Source: Saccharomonospora viridis DSM 43017 | GTDB taxonomy: Bacteria > Actinomycetota > Actinomycetes > Mycobacteriales > Pseudonocardiaceae | Direction: 5' to 3' | Length of the DNA stretch: 64,000 bases | Assembly: GCF_000023865.1 (NCBI RefSeq) | Contig: NC_013159.1 | Span: 4,242,001 to 4,306,000, forward strand | Shown: positions 8,745 through 18,127 of the stretch, piece by piece | Position numbering within the stretch: position 1 is the first letter of the stretch | How the letters are laid out: each line of letters opens with the position of its first letter | Made by a program: the position numbers and the translations under genes | Notes under the pieces: model-generated | Told to the model about the DNA's origin: nothing | The model's input: the letters and a program-made list of their open reading frames with translations, nothing else | Database searches by the model: none

Positions 8745-9437
8745 TTACCGGTGGGGACGTGGCCGAATAGTCACCTCGGTCATATGTGCGTCGGGCCCGG
8801 CCGTCACGGCCGCCCGCACGGCCTCGGCCACGGATTCCGGACGCAGATACTTCTCCGGCGCGTACTGCCCACCCTCGTGCGCCACGACGGCCCGTTGCAT
8901 GTCGGTGTCGGTGCGTCCCGGGTACACCGTCGTGACCCGCACGCCCAGGGGCTCCTCCTCCGCCCGCAACGCGTCGGCGTAGGCGCGCACGGCGAACTTG
9001 CTCGCCGCGTACGGCCCCCATCCGGCGCGCACGGCCAGCCCCTGACCGGAGTTGATGAAGACGACATGGCCCTTGGCCGCACGCAAGGCGGGCAGTACCA
9101 GCCGGGTCAACTCGGCCACGGCCACGAGGTTGACCTCCAGGTTGTGCCGCCACACCGCCGCGTCCGAATCGGCCACCGCACCCAATTGCGCCGTCCCGGC
9201 CGAGTGCACCAGCACGTCCAGCGTGTCGAGGGAGGCGGTCGCCTCACGCAACGCGTCCGCGTCGGTGAGGTCCACGGGCCACGCCTCCGCCTGCGGAAAC
9301 CCCTGTGCCCGCTCCCGCAGCGCCTCGGCGTCCCGGCCGCCGAGTAACAACCGGTGCGTCGGCGCCAGAGCCTCGGCCACGGCCGCGCCGATGCCGCGGG
9401 TGGCCCCTGTGACGAGAGCAAGAGGTCGGTCAGCCAT
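8745..9437 (-). CDS. Short-chain dehydrogenase/reductase
   Basis: Classical SDR oxidoreductase of 230 residues. The cofactor loop is TGATRGIG at the N-terminus, NAG is replaced by HSAGT, and the catalytic Ser lies in FINSGQGLAV followed by the YAASK Tyr/Lys pair. The N-terminal Arg in the loop LLLGGRDAE suggests NADP(H). TACCGT lies 6 nt before the ATG on the minus strand, suggesting a leaderless mRNA. Substrate unknown; it is probably not functionally tied to the copper genes. Confidence 0.9.
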   Translation of the reverse strand: MADRPLALVTGATRGIGAAVAEALAPTHRLLLGGRDAEALRERAQGFPQAEAWPVDLTDADALREATASLDTLDVLVHSAGTAQLGAVADSDAAVWRHNLEVNLVAVAELTRLVLPALRAAKGHVVFINSGQGLAVRAGWGPYAASKFAVRAYADALRAEEEPLGVRVTTVYPGRTDTDMQRAVVAHEGGQYAPEKYLRPESVAEAVRAAVTAGPDAHMTEVTIRPRPHR

Positions 9438-9502
9438 GCGTCCACGGTAAACGCGTGGGCCGACCGACCTCTCATCGGACCGGATCGAAGGTCACCCGGC
9501 TG

Positions 9503-11590
9503 TCACCTGCCGATACGGCCCCCGTCTTTCTTCCACACCGCCACGATCGCCGGCCGTGCCGGCGAGTCCCCGCCGTCGGGCCAGTGGGACAGCGGCTCCT
9601 CGGGGTTCCCGCCCTCGCCGGGATGCTGCACGGCGACCAGCACGACGTCGTCGGTGACCACCGGTCCGCACGCCTCGGCGCCGATCGGGACGGTCAAGAA
9701 CTGCTTGACCCTCCCCCTCTCCCGACCTTCGACCGGCACGGAGAACAAACCGTCGTTCGAACCCAGCGCGTTGCCGTCGGTGGAGATCCACAGGTTGCCG
9801 TAACTGTCGAAGGCCACGTTGTCCGGACACGAGATGGGGCTGACCTGGCTTTTGTCGAAGCCGCCGAAATAGGTGTCGGCGGCGGCGGGATCGCCGCACA
9901 CCAACAGCAGCCGCCAGGAGAACGTGGTCGAGGCCGCGTCGCCCCGGTCCTCCTCCCACTCCAGCACGTGGCCGTTGCGGTTGCCGTTGCGCGGGTTCGC
10001 CTCGTCGGCCGCCCCCTTGCCCGCGGCACCGCGGTCACTGTTGTTGGTCAGCGACGCGTACACCCTGCCGTTGCGCGGGTTCGGCTCGATGTCCTCGGGG
10101 CGGTCCATCTTCGTCGCGCCGACCTTGTCGGCCGCCAGGCGGGTGAAGAGGTAGACCTCCTCCGCCGTCATCCCCGGCACGTACGACGTGTTGCCGCTGG
10201 CCAGCGGGATCCATTCGCCACGACCGTCGAACTGGCCGTCCGAGGGCAGTCTGCCGCTGCCGTCGATCTCCTCCTCGGGGCTGTTGCCGGTGAACCTCGC
10301 GACGTAGAGGGTGCCCTCGTCGAGCAGGCGCGAGTTGTGCTGGCGGGCGTGCGCGCTGCGTCCCGGCTTGTACCTGCCCTTGGAGACGAACTTGTAGATG
10401 TACTCGAACCGCTCGTCGTCACCGGAGTACACGGCGATCCGGCGATCCTTGGTGATCTTCACGCTGCCGGCCTCGTGCTTGAACCGGCCGAGCGCGGTGT
10501 GCTTGATCGGCGTCGAATGGGGATCGTTGGGGTCGATCTCGACGATCCAGCCGAACCTGTTCGGTTCGTTGGGTTCCTGCGCGATGTCCCACCGCTTGTC
10601 GAACCGCTCCCATTTCCGCGTGCTCGCCCCGCCCGAGATGCCGTACCGCTGCAGCCGTTCGGCCTGCACGGGGTCGGTGACGGATTCCGCGTTGGCGAAA
10701 TACTGGTTGAAGTTCTCCTCCCCCGACAGCACCGTGCCCCACGGTGTCACCGAACCGGCACAGTTGTTCAACGTGCCCCGCACCGTGCGGCCTTCGGGGT
10801 CCTCGGAGGTCTTCAGGTAGTCCGAACCCGCGACCGGACCACGCAGCTCGAACTCGGTGTCGGCGGTGATGCGCCGGTTGTACCTGCTCGGCACCACCCG
10901 CAACCCGCCGCGCGGCTCCCGCACGGCCTGCACCACGGAGAGTCCGTGCGCCGCCCAGCCGATCCGCACCTGCTCCTCGGTCGGGTTCTCCGGGTCGTAG
11001 GTGCCGACGGGGAACATGTGCGACTCGGTGGTGTACTCGTGGTTCACCACCATGAGGTTCCGTCGGCCGAGGGGGTCTTGGGGGATCAGGCCGACGAAGT
11101 CGTTGTTGTAACCGAACTGCTTGGCCTGCGCCTCCGCGGTCTGGTTGTGGAAGTCGAACCCCGGGGCACCGGGCAGAACCGGGTCCCCCCATCGGATCAC
11201 GACCTGCTGGTCGTACCCGCGCGGGACCACCACCGCGTCGGCGGTGTTGGGTTCCACCGGTTCGAAATCGGTGCCCGGCACAGGCCACGACGGCCTTCCC
11301 CTGTCACCTCGGCCCTGTCCCGCCAGAGCGGGTGGAACAGTGCCCTCGGCCGCCGCGGTGCCGGACAGTGCCGCGAAACCGGCGGCGGTCGCGGACATCA
11401 CCGCTGTCGCCTTGAGCGCACCCCGGCGGGACACCACGTTCTTCGCGATGTCACCGAAGTACGTGTTGTCCGACGTGTTGGGGGCGGGATGGGCGCATGC
11501 GTTGCCGCAGCGGTACTCGCAGGTGACGGCCGAACGGCCGGGTCGGTGAGAACTCAGCAGGGGCAGCAAGCGTCTCGGCTCTGTGGACAC
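9503..11590 (-). CDS. phoX: Tat-exported PhoX-family alkaline phosphatase (DUF839)
   Basis: About 695 residues. PhoX enzymes are secreted phosphomonoesterases using iron and calcium. The N-terminal part has the Cys-containing lead ACAHPAPNTSDN and the twin-arginine stretch SRRGALKATAVMSATAAGFA, an unusually internal Tat signal characteristic of this family. Later marks include PRGYDQQVVIRWGDPV, NFNQYFAN, FGWIVEIDPNDP, and the C-terminal CPDNVAFDSYGNLWISTDG beta-propeller segment. GTG start at 11590 with GGAGG four nt upstream. A PHO-box-like repeat and -10 lie upstream, so induction on phosphate starvation is likely. Family knowledge supports the enzyme class; substrate range is inferred. Confidence 0.88.
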   Translation of the reverse strand: MSTEPRRLLPLLSSHRPGRSAVTCEYRCGNACAHPAPNTSDNTYFGDIAKNVVSRRGALKATAVMSATAAGFAALSGTAAAEGTVPPALAGQGRGDRGRPSWPVPGTDFEPVEPNTADAVVVPRGYDQQVVIRWGDPVLPGAPGFDFHNQTAEAQAKQFGYNNDFVGLIPQDPLGRRNLMVVNHEYTTESHMFPVGTYDPENPTEEQVRIGWAAHGLSVVQAVREPRGGLRVVPSRYNRRITADTEFELRGPVAGSDYLKTSEDPEGRTVRGTLNNCAGSVTPWGTVLSGEENFNQYFANAESVTDPVQAERLQRYGISGGASTRKWERFDKRWDIAQEPNEPNRFGWIVEIDPNDPHSTPIKHTALGRFKHEAGSVKITKDRRIAVYSGDDERFEYIYKFVSKGRYKPGRSAHARQHNSRLLDEGTLYVARFTGNSPEEEIDGSGRLPSDGQFDGRGEWIPLASGNTSYVPGMTAEEVYLFTRLAADKVGATKMDRPEDIEPNPRNGRVYASLTNNSDRGAAGKGAADEANPRNGNRNGHVLEWEEDRGDAASTTFSWRLLLVCGDPAAADTYFGGFDKSQVSPISCPDNVAFDSYGNLWISTDGNALGSNDGLFSVPVEGRERGRVKQFLTVPIGAEACGPVVTDDVVLVAVQHPGEGGNPEEPLSHWPDGGDSPARPAIVAVWKKDGGRIGR

Positions 11591-11650
11591 ACGGCCTCCA
11601 GTCACTCGATCAAGGGAAGCGCCGGTGACGTTAAGTGCCCAAAGCAAGCC

Positions 11651-11682
11651 ACGGTATGCCTGTCGGTGAACATCAGGCGAAC
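11651..11682 (-). promoter_or_regulatory. PHO-box-like PhoP site and -10 ahead of phoX
   Basis: Reading the minus strand, two directly repeated 11-nt units GTTCGCCTGAT (11682-11672) and GTTCACCGACA (11671-11661) match the actinobacterial PHO-box design, whose first seven bases are G(G/T)TCAYY. TACCGT (11656-11651) follows 4 nt later as a -10 hexamer. The site would place PhoP over the -35 region of phoX. Confidence 0.65.
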
Positions 11683-11853
11683 GGCCTAAGCCTTGAGCCG
11701 CCGAATCGGCTGCGCGCCTACGGACCGTGAGGGCCTAGACCTTTTTCGACGGCCTGTTCGGCGGACGTGAAGCTCATCGCGCAGTGGTCCGCGCCCGAGG
11801 ACCGCGGTTTTCAGGAGGTGTCGGATCACGGTGTCGTAGGTACGGTGAGCCGG

Positions 11854-12501
11854 GTGGACGCAGTGGTATTCGACCTCGACGGAGTCCTCGTGGATTCCGA
11901 GCGCATGTGGGACGAGGTGCGCCGATCGGTGGTCGCCGAACACGGCGGGCGGTGGCGTGAGGAGGCCACCCGGACGATCCAGGGGATGAGCACGCCGGAG
12001 TGGGCGCGCTACCTCGTCGAGGAACTCGGCACCCGGCTCACCGCGGACGAGGTGGCCGACACCGTGATCCGCGAGATGGCGGCGAGGTACGAATCGGGGC
12101 CGCCCATCATCGCGGGCGCGGAGAAGACGGTGCGAGCGGTCGCCGAGCGCTATTCCGTCGCCATCGCCAGTTCGTCGCCACCGACGCTGATCGACGCCTT
12201 CCTCTCCGCGGCCCGGCTCACGGATCTTGTGCGCGTGGCCGTGTCGAGCGAACAGGTCGACGCGGGTAAACCCGCGCCCGACGTCTATTTGGAGGCGGCC
12301 CGCCGGTTGGAGGTCGCACCCGTGCGGTGTGCCGCCGTCGAGGACTCGACCAACGGCCTGCGGTCCGCGCTCGCGGCCAGGATGACGGTGATCGGCGTAC
12401 CCAATCCTCACTACCCGCCCGATCCGAACGTCCTCGCCGAGGCCCACGCCGTCATCGACGACATCACCGAACTGCCGGAGACCCTGAGCCGAATACGGTG
12501 A
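11854..12501 (+). CDS. HAD-superfamily phosphatase
   Basis: Cytoplasmic haloacid dehalogenase-like hydrolase, about 215 residues. Motif I is DLDGVLVD at the very N-terminus, motif II the Ser in AIASSSPPTL, motif III the Lys in DAGKPAPDVYLEAA, and motif IV the acidic VEDSTNG. The cap region after motif I (MWDEVRRSVVAEHGG onward) is the helical C1 type of beta-phosphoglucomutase/sugar phosphatase relatives. TACGGT (11841-11846) sits exactly 7 nt before the GTG at 11854, so I place the start there; GTG 11845 or ATG 11767 would give longer forms. Substrate not predictable. Divergent from phoX. Confidence 0.88.
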   Translation: MDAVVFDLDGVLVDSERMWDEVRRSVVAEHGGRWREEATRTIQGMSTPEWARYLVEELGTRLTADEVADTVIREMAARYESGPPIIAGAEKTVRAVAERYSVAIASSSPPTLIDAFLSAARLTDLVRVAVSSEQVDAGKPAPDVYLEAARRLEVAPVRCAAVEDSTNGLRSALAARMTVIGVPNPHYPPDPNVLAEAHAVIDDITELPETLSRIR

Positions 12502-12540
12502 AGGCCATCTCGCGCGTCGTCCGCGCGAGATGGCCTTCAC
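12498..12540. terminator. Perfect 18-bp bidirectional terminator hairpin
   Basis: GTGAAGGCCATCTCGCGC at 12498-12515 is repeated as its exact reverse complement at 12523-12540 with a 7-nt loop. It includes the HAD stop codon and lies between the convergent HAD and ino1 genes, so it can end both transcripts. Confidence 0.75.
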
Positions 12541-12578
12541 TCACGTCGTCTCGCCGGCGGGGACCCGGCGGGAACGCC

Positions 12579-13667
12579 TCAGCGCTCCAGCTCGCCCCGG
12601 ATGAACTTCTCCACGGAGTCGCGGGCGGTGGAGTCGTCGTACTGCTCCGGCGGCGACTTCATGAAGTAGGACGACGCCGACAGCAGCGGACCGCCGACAC
12701 CGCGGTCCTTCGCGATCTTGGCCGCACGCACGGCGTCGATGATGATGCCGGCGGAGTTCGGGGAGTCCCACACCTCCAGCTTGTACTCCAGGTTCAGCGG
12801 GACGTCACCGAACGCGCGACCCTCCAGCCGGACGTAGGCCCACTTGCGGTCCTCGAGCCACTGCACGTGGTCCGACGGCCCGACGTGGACGTTGCCCTTG
12901 CCGAGGTCGCGGTCGATCTGCGAGGTGACGGCCTGGGTCTTGGAGATCTTCTTCGACTCCAGCCGGTCCAGCTCCTTCATGTTCTTGAAGTCCATGTTGC
13001 CGCCCACGTTGAGCTGCATGGTGCGGTCGAGCTGGACACCGCGGTCCTCGAACAACTTCGCCAGCACACGGTGGGTGATCGTGGCGCCGACCTGCGACTT
13101 GATGTCGTCACCGACGATCGGCACCCCCGCCTGCTCGAACTTCGCCGCCCATTCGGGGTCGGAGGCGATGAACACCGGGATGGCGTTGACGAAGGCCACT
13201 CCCGCGTCGAGCGCGGCCTGCGCGTAGTGCTTCGACGCCTCCGTGGAGCCGACGGGCAGATACGACACCAGCACGTCCGCCTCGGTGGCGCGCAACACCT
13301 CCGCGACGTCGACCGGCTTGTCGTCCGATTCCTCGATCGTCTCCTGGTAGAACCGGCCCAGCCCGTCGAGCGTGGGGCCCCGCTGCACCGTCACGCCCAG
13401 TGGCGGAACGTCACAGATCTTGATCGTGTTGTTCTCGCTGGCGAGGATCGCCTCGGACAGGTCCCGCCCCACCTTCTTGGCGTCCACGTCGAACGCCGCG
13501 ACGAACTCGACGTCGCCCACGTGGTAGTCGCCGAAACGCACGTGCATCAGGCCGGGCACACGTGTGCTCGGATCCGTGTCCCGGTAGTAGTGGACGCCCT
13601 GAACAAGCGACGCCGCGCAGTTGCCGACGCCAACGATGGCTACCTTCACGCGGCGGTTGTCGCTCAT
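12579..13667 (-). CDS. ino1: myo-Inositol-1-phosphate synthase
   Basis: Converts glucose 6-phosphate to 1L-myo-inositol 1-phosphate with NAD, feeding phosphatidylinositol and mycothiol. It has 362 residues, the short prokaryotic form. The NAD loop is [16 protein letters not shown] at the N-terminus. Conserved stretches include [49 protein letters not shown] and the Lys-bearing [10 protein letters not shown] near the active site. Directly downstream of a PadR regulator, the same pairing as in mycobacteria (Rv0046c/Rv0047c), so local control is likely. Confidence 0.95.
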   Translation of the reverse strand: MSDNRRVKVAIVGVGNCAASLVQGVHYYRDTDPSTRVPGLMHVRFGDYHVGDVEFVAAFDVDAKKVGRDLSEAILASENNTIKICDVPPLGVTVQRGPTLDGLGRFYQETIEESDDKPVDVAEVLRATEADVLVSYLPVGSTEASKHYAQAALDAGVAFVNAIPVFIASDPEWAAKFEQAGVPIVGDDIKSQVGATITHRVLAKLFEDRGVQLDRTMQLNVGGNMDFKNMKELDRLESKKISKTQAVTSQIDRDLGKGNVHVGPSDHVQWLEDRKWAYVRLEGRAFGDVPLNLEYKLEVWDSPNSAGIIIDAVRAAKIAKDRGVGGPLLSASSYFMKSPPEQYDDSTARDSVEKFIRGELER

Positions 13668-13741
13668 GCCGGTATCTCCTTACTTGTCATTGCTGGTGTG
13701 GTAGGTGATGTCGAACGGCGCGACAACGGCGCCAGCCGACG

Positions 13742-14296
13742 TCAGTCGACGTCGGCCTTGCTGCTGCCTCGCTGCTCGGCCTGTTCGTGTGCGATCAGCT
13801 CGTTGAGCCAGCGCACTTCCCGTTCACTCGCCTCCAGTCCGAGCTGGTGCAGCTCACGGGTGTAGCGATCGATCTTCTCCTCGGCCTTCGCCAACGCCGC
13901 CCGTAGACCTTCACGACGCTCCTCGACCCGGCGCCGCCTGCCTTCCAGGATCCGCATCCGCACATCGGCCGGTGTCCTGGAGAAGAAGGTCAGGTGCACA
14001 CCGAAGCCCTCGTCGTCCCAGGTCTGCGGACCGGCGTCGGCCAGTAGTTCGGAAAAGCGTTCCTTCCCTTCGGCCGTCAGCTTGTAGACGCGCTTCGCAC
14101 GGCGATTCCACCCCGTGGATGTCTCAGCCGGTTCTTCGACGATCAACCCGGCTTTGAGCATCCGCCGCAAAGTCGGGTAGACGGAGCCGTACGAGAAGGT
14201 GCGGAACATGCCGAGCGTTTCGTGCAAACGCTTGCGCAGCACATACCCGTGCATGGGTGCTTCGTGCAGAAGCCCGAGGATCGCGAGCTCCAGCAC
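13742..14296 (-). CDS. PadR-family transcriptional regulator
   Basis: About 184 residues. The PadR winged helix is at the N-terminus (LELAILGLLHEAPMHGYVL, then YGSVYPTLRRMLKAGLI and a beta-wing around TGWNRRAKRVYKLTAEG). A long helical C-terminal dimerisation region follows (MRILEGRRRRVEERREGL onward). I choose the GTG at 14296 because GGAGGAGG lies 6 nt upstream; an ATG at 14326 lacks a ribosome site. It lies upstream of ino1 in the same direction and probably represses itself, and perhaps ino1, through the palindrome at 14380-14396. Confidence 0.9.
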   Translation of the reverse strand: MLELAILGLLHEAPMHGYVLRKRLHETLGMFRTFSYGSVYPTLRRMLKAGLIVEEPAETSTGWNRRAKRVYKLTAEGKERFSELLADAGPQTWDDEGFGVHLTFFSRTPADVRMRILEGRRRRVEERREGLRAALAKAEEKIDRYTRELHQLGLEASEREVRWLNELIAHEQAEQRGSSKADVD

Positions 14297-14379
14297 AGCG
14301 CACCTCCTCCCGGGAACACCGGACATGTCGTCCGGCGTTAGCTGCCGTAGATCGCCTCAACCTGGTTACCCAATATACA

Positions 14380-14396
14380 GCTCGATTATATCGAGC
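14380..14396. promoter_or_regulatory. Palindromic operator over the padR -10
   Basis: GCTCGATTATATCGAGC has 7-bp arms around TAT, in a locally AT-rich patch. Read on the minus strand it contains TATAAT (14390-14385), a consensus -10 for padR. A protein bound here would block padR transcription, fitting autorepression. Confidence 0.6.
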
Positions 14397-14590
14397 CGAT
14401 ACATCGAAGTGGCGGAACTAACGGGGGACACATCCGGCGCCTCAGCGGCGTTCATCGAATCGTTACCCCGTTTTCGGCGTGCCTGCACGGTCACGCATCG
14501 CTCTTCCCGCAGCTCTCACCTGCGTCGTCGTCGCGGTTCACTCCTGCGGCTGCAGGACCTCCGACCGGCAAAAGCCCGTACCCTGTGAGC

Positions 14591-14989
14591 GTGCGAAACC
14601 AGCGGCAGGTTGTCGACTACGCGCTCCAGCGGCGTGCGGTGCTGGCCGAGTTCTACTCAGGCAGGGTCAGCACGCTCGACGTCTGTGACGCCACGCCCTA
14701 CCTGCTCAAAGCTGCCAAATTCCACGGAACCCCCAGCTCGACGACGTGCCCCGTGTGCCGTCGGGACGTGCTGACCGACGTGCGCTGGGTGTACGGCGAC
14801 GAGCTGAAGCACGCGGCGGGTTCGGCCAGGGCTCCGGAAGAACTGGATCGCATGGCCAACCTGTTCCGTGAGTTCACCGTGTACGTAGTCGAGGTGTGCC
14901 AACTGTGCGGTTGGAACCACCTCGTAAAGTCGTACGTCCTCGGAACCGGGTCTCCGCACCCGCCGTCCCGGAGGACGGCGGAGCGGTGA
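14591..14989 (+). CDS. DUF5318 protein with zinc-ribbon cysteines
   Basis: About 132 residues, orthologous by position and sequence type to mycobacterial Rv0049. Two CxxC pairs, TTCPVCRRDVL and VCQLCGWNHLVKSY, are about 60 residues apart and would form a treble-clef or zinc-ribbon site. The N-terminus (QVVDYALQRRAVLAEFYSGR) is helical. No reaction is known for the family. TACCCT lies 6 nt before the GTG at 14591, so that start is preferred over GTG 14585. Divergent from padR and followed by the PBP gene, an arrangement kept across actinobacteria. Confidence 0.85.
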   Translation: MRNQRQVVDYALQRRAVLAEFYSGRVSTLDVCDATPYLLKAAKFHGTPSSTTCPVCRRDVLTDVRWVYGDELKHAAGSARAPEELDRMANLFREFTVYVVEVCQLCGWNHLVKSYVLGTGSPHPPSRRTAER

Positions 14990-15095
14990 CACGTGACACC
15001 GACTGCACACTTGTGGCCACACCCGCCGCCACAGTGCGCGTAGGTTCGGTTCGCGGAACGGCGTGCCAGCAAGCGCCGATCTGGGAGGGTCTTGA

Positions 15096-18068
15096 GTGAA
15101 CGACCAACGAAACCACCCCTGGCCGGAGGAAGATCCCGGCGACAGGCGCTGGCCCGGTGCTGGCGGTTCGGAAGGACACTCTGCCGCACCGCAATGGCCG
15201 ACAGGTGACGAGCGGCCTCCTCGTGCTCCTCGTCCCCCGGAACGCAGGCCCGCCCAACCCGGACCGCGGCCGCGGCCGCCTCAAGGCCCTCCGGTAGCGG
15301 GGGATCGACGCCCCGACCGGCCTCACCGGCCGCAGAACCCACAGCGTCCGGCTCAGCCGCCACCCGGCCCCCGAGGGCAGCAGCCGCAACGTCCCGCCAG
15401 GCAGGACCCACACGGCCGGCGCATGACCGAACAACGCCCCGGCCCTCGCCGTCCCGCGCCGGGTGAACATCCCCCGGTCGACCGGGCGGCCCGGAGACAG
15501 CCACCGACCGGGCACCAGGCCATGGCCCGGTCCGGCGGCGAAGCGCCGCCACGGGGCGCGCGCAGACCGGCTCCGCCTCCCGGTGGGCAACGCCCGCCCC
15601 GCAGACCGGGCGAGCGACCGGTCGTGGCCGCCGCGGCGCTGCCGGGTGAGGCTGACCAGCGCGAACCCGAGCTGATCACCCACCGTGCCTACAACGGTAC
15701 GACCGACTCCGGGTTCGACGGCGACGGTCACGACCGTTTCGACGAGCGTCCCGAACGGAACGGGAACCGGCTGCACGAAGCCGGTCTCCACGACGCGAAC
15801 GACGACCCCACCCCGAACGGTGGGAAGAACGGAAAGGGCGGAAAGGGCGGAAAGGGCAAGGCGCTCACCCCGGCACAGCGCCGGAAACGCCGCTGGAAGA
15901 TCATCCGACGGAGCCTCTACGCCTTCTTCGGTCTCTTCTTCGTACTCCCGGCCGCGGCCTTCGCCATCACGTACTTCCTCGTCGACGTCCCGACCCCCGA
16001 GGAAGTGGCCGAGCAACAGGCCAAGGTCGTGACCTATCTCTACGCCGACGGCGAGACCGAGATGGGACGCGACATCCCGGCCGGCGGCGACGGTAACCGT
16101 ATCCTGCTCAAACCGCACGAGATCACACCGGTGGTGAAGCACGCGGTCTACGCGGCCGAGGACTCCACGTTCGAGACCAACCCCGGTTTCGACATCACCG
16201 GCATCCTGCGCGCCGTGTACAACCAGGCCACCGGCGGGGTCGGTGGTGGTTCCACCATCACCCAGCAGTACATCAAGGTGGCCACCGAAAACGACGAGTA
16301 CTCGGTCACCCGGAAATGGACCGAGATCGTCAAGGCCTTCAAGATGAGCAACGAGCAGAGCAAGGCCGAGATCATCACCGCCTACCTGAACACGATCTAC
16401 TTCGGTCGAGGCGCGTACGGCATCCAGACGGCGGCCCAGGCGTACTTCGGTAAGGACGCCGCGGATCTCGACGTCTCCGAGGCCGCGCTGCTCGCCGGGA
16501 TGATCCAGCAGCCCAGCCGGTCGGAGAACCCCGAGGTCCGGGAGAAGCGCTGGAACTACGTGATGGACCAGATGGTCGCCAACAACTGGCTCAGCAAGGC
16601 CGAACGGGAGGCGGCGAAACCACCGGAGCTGATCCCGCTCGAGGAGGCCAAGCCCGACACCATCAGCGGTCCCAAGAAGTACATCCAGCAGCGGGCCATG
16701 CAGGAGCTCGCCGAGAAGGGCTATCCGGAGGAGAAGCTCCGCGCGGGCGGCTACCGGATCCACCTGACCATCGACCAGGAGGCACAGGAGGCGGCCGAAC
16801 GTGCCGTCGAGGAGGTCATGCAGGGCGAGCCGGGCGAGCTGAAAGAGGCGCTGGTGGCCGTCGACCCGAAGACCGGCGGGGTACTGGCCTACTACGGCGG
16901 CCCCTACGAGGCGGACGGCAACCAGTACGACTGGGCCTCCGCGCAACGTAACCCGGGCTCGTCGTTCAAGCCGTTCGACCTGGTGGCGTTGCTGCGGCAT
17001 GGCAAAGGCCTCGGCGAGATCTACGACGGCAGTTCCCCGAGGACGTTCGGGGGCCGCGAGGTACGCAACTCCGAGAACGCCCAGTGCAACCCGTGTACCG
17101 TCGCCGAGGCGATGCGGCGGTCCATCAACACGGTGTTCTTCGACATCGTCGTCAACGAGGTGGGCCCGAAGGCGGTCGCCGACGCGGCCTCGGACGCCGG
17201 CATCCCCGAGAAGGGCGACGGTGTCAACCCCCTGCCCACGATGGACAAACTCGACGGGAACATCTCCATCGGCGGTGGTGACATCATGGTGTCGCCGTTG
17301 CACATGGCCTCCGCGTACGCCACCTTCGCCGCCGACGGCATCCGGCGCGAACCCCACTTCGTCGCCAAACTGACCACCCCGGACGGCGAGGTGGTGTTCG
17401 ACGAGACGTCCGAGGTGGCCACGGAGGGTGAACCCGCCTTCTCCGAGGACCCCGAGGAGAGCAAGCGGATCGCGGGCAACGTCACCAAGTCGTTGATCCC
17501 GGTCGTGCAGGAGGACTCGAGGCTGGCCTGTGCCGGAGGACGCCCTTGTGCGGGCAAGACCGGCACGCACCAGTACGAGGACCAAAACGGCATGCGGGTG
17601 GACGAGAACTCCGAGGCCTGGATGGTGGGCTACACCCCACAGGTGTCGGCGGCCGTCTGGGTGGGAAGCGGTGCGCACAAGCCCATCCGGAACTCGCAGA
17701 ACGCCCCCATCTACGGCAGCGGGCTGCCCGGTCAGATCTGGAAGACCTTCATGGACGCCTACCTCGAAGGCAAACCGGTGGAGCAGTTCGAGGAGGTCGA
17801 ACCGATCGGCAGGGTCGAACCGCCACCCCCGCCGCCACAGGACGACGCGTCGCAGGTCGAGACGTCCGAGGCCCCCGAGGAGAGCGAGACGACGGAACCC
17901 GAGCCGACCGACCCGTCGACGCCCCCGGAGGACGAGGACCCGGACGTCACGGCGCCGGAGCTGCCGACCAATCCGGGTCCGGAACCCCCCGGCAACGGCG
18001 GCGGGGACGACGAGAACCCGAGAGAGCCGGGATGGCCGTTCGACCGGCAGGAGAGCAACACGTCCTGA
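15096..18068 (+). CDS. ponA: Class A penicillin-binding protein (bifunctional)
   Basis: Bifunctional peptidoglycan glycosyltransferase/transpeptidase of 990 residues. Residues 1-265 are a cytoplasmic tail rich in Pro, Arg and Gln. A single membrane helix lies at about 272-296. The GT51 domain follows, with catalytic Glu 355 in AAEDSTF and GGSTITQQ. The transpeptidase has SSFK at 622-625 (catalytic Ser), SIN at 676-678 and KTG at 821-823. The last 100 residues are Pro/Glu/Thr-rich and extracellular. GTG start with GGGAGGG at 15084-15090. Position and design match mycobacterial PonA1. The long disordered N-terminus is likely a docking platform; this is an inference. Confidence 0.95.
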   Translation: MNDQRNHPWPEEDPGDRRWPGAGGSEGHSAAPQWPTGDERPPRAPRPPERRPAQPGPRPRPPQGPPVAGDRRPDRPHRPQNPQRPAQPPPGPRGQQPQRPARQDPHGRRMTEQRPGPRRPAPGEHPPVDRAARRQPPTGHQAMARSGGEAPPRGARRPAPPPGGQRPPRRPGERPVVAAAALPGEADQREPELITHRAYNGTTDSGFDGDGHDRFDERPERNGNRLHEAGLHDANDDPTPNGGKNGKGGKGGKGKALTPAQRRKRRWKIIRRSLYAFFGLFFVLPAAAFAITYFLVDVPTPEEVAEQQAKVVTYLYADGETEMGRDIPAGGDGNRILLKPHEITPVVKHAVYAAEDSTFETNPGFDITGILRAVYNQATGGVGGGSTITQQYIKVATENDEYSVTRKWTEIVKAFKMSNEQSKAEIITAYLNTIYFGRGAYGIQTAAQAYFGKDAADLDVSEAALLAGMIQQPSRSENPEVREKRWNYVMDQMVANNWLSKAEREAAKPPELIPLEEAKPDTISGPKKYIQQRAMQELAEKGYPEEKLRAGGYRIHLTIDQEAQEAAERAVEEVMQGEPGELKEALVAVDPKTGGVLAYYGGPYEADGNQYDWASAQRNPGSSFKPFDLVALLRHGKGLGEIYDGSSPRTFGGREVRNSENAQCNPCTVAEAMRRSINTVFFDIVVNEVGPKAVADAASDAGIPEKGDGVNPLPTMDKLDGNISIGGGDIMVSPLHMASAYATFAADGIRREPHFVAKLTTPDGEVVFDETSEVATEGEPAFSEDPEESKRIAGNVTKSLIPVVQEDSRLACAGGRPCAGKTGTHQYEDQNGMRVDENSEAWMVGYTPQVSAAVWVGSGAHKPIRNSQNAPIYGSGLPGQIWKTFMDAYLEGKPVEQFEEVEPIGRVEPPPPPPQDDASQVETSEAPEESETTEPEPTDPSTPPEDEDPDVTAPELPTNPGPEPPGNGGGDDENPREPGWPFDRQESNTS

Positions 18069-18111
18069 CCGGCCTGACGGGATTGCGCACACACCGCTGA
18101 GCGTCGACACG

Positions 18112-18127
18112 TAACATTCGCGACGTG
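18112..18127 (+). promoter_or_regulatory. Leaderless promoter of the GT87 gene
   Basis: TAACAT (18112-18117), seven bases, then the GTG start at 18125. The -10 to start spacing would place transcription initiation on the start codon itself. No ribosome-binding sequence is present. Confidence 0.6.

Noticed and set aside
9455-11689. 744-codon open frame opposite phoX
   Set aside because: Antisense shadow of a recognised Tat-exported phosphatase.
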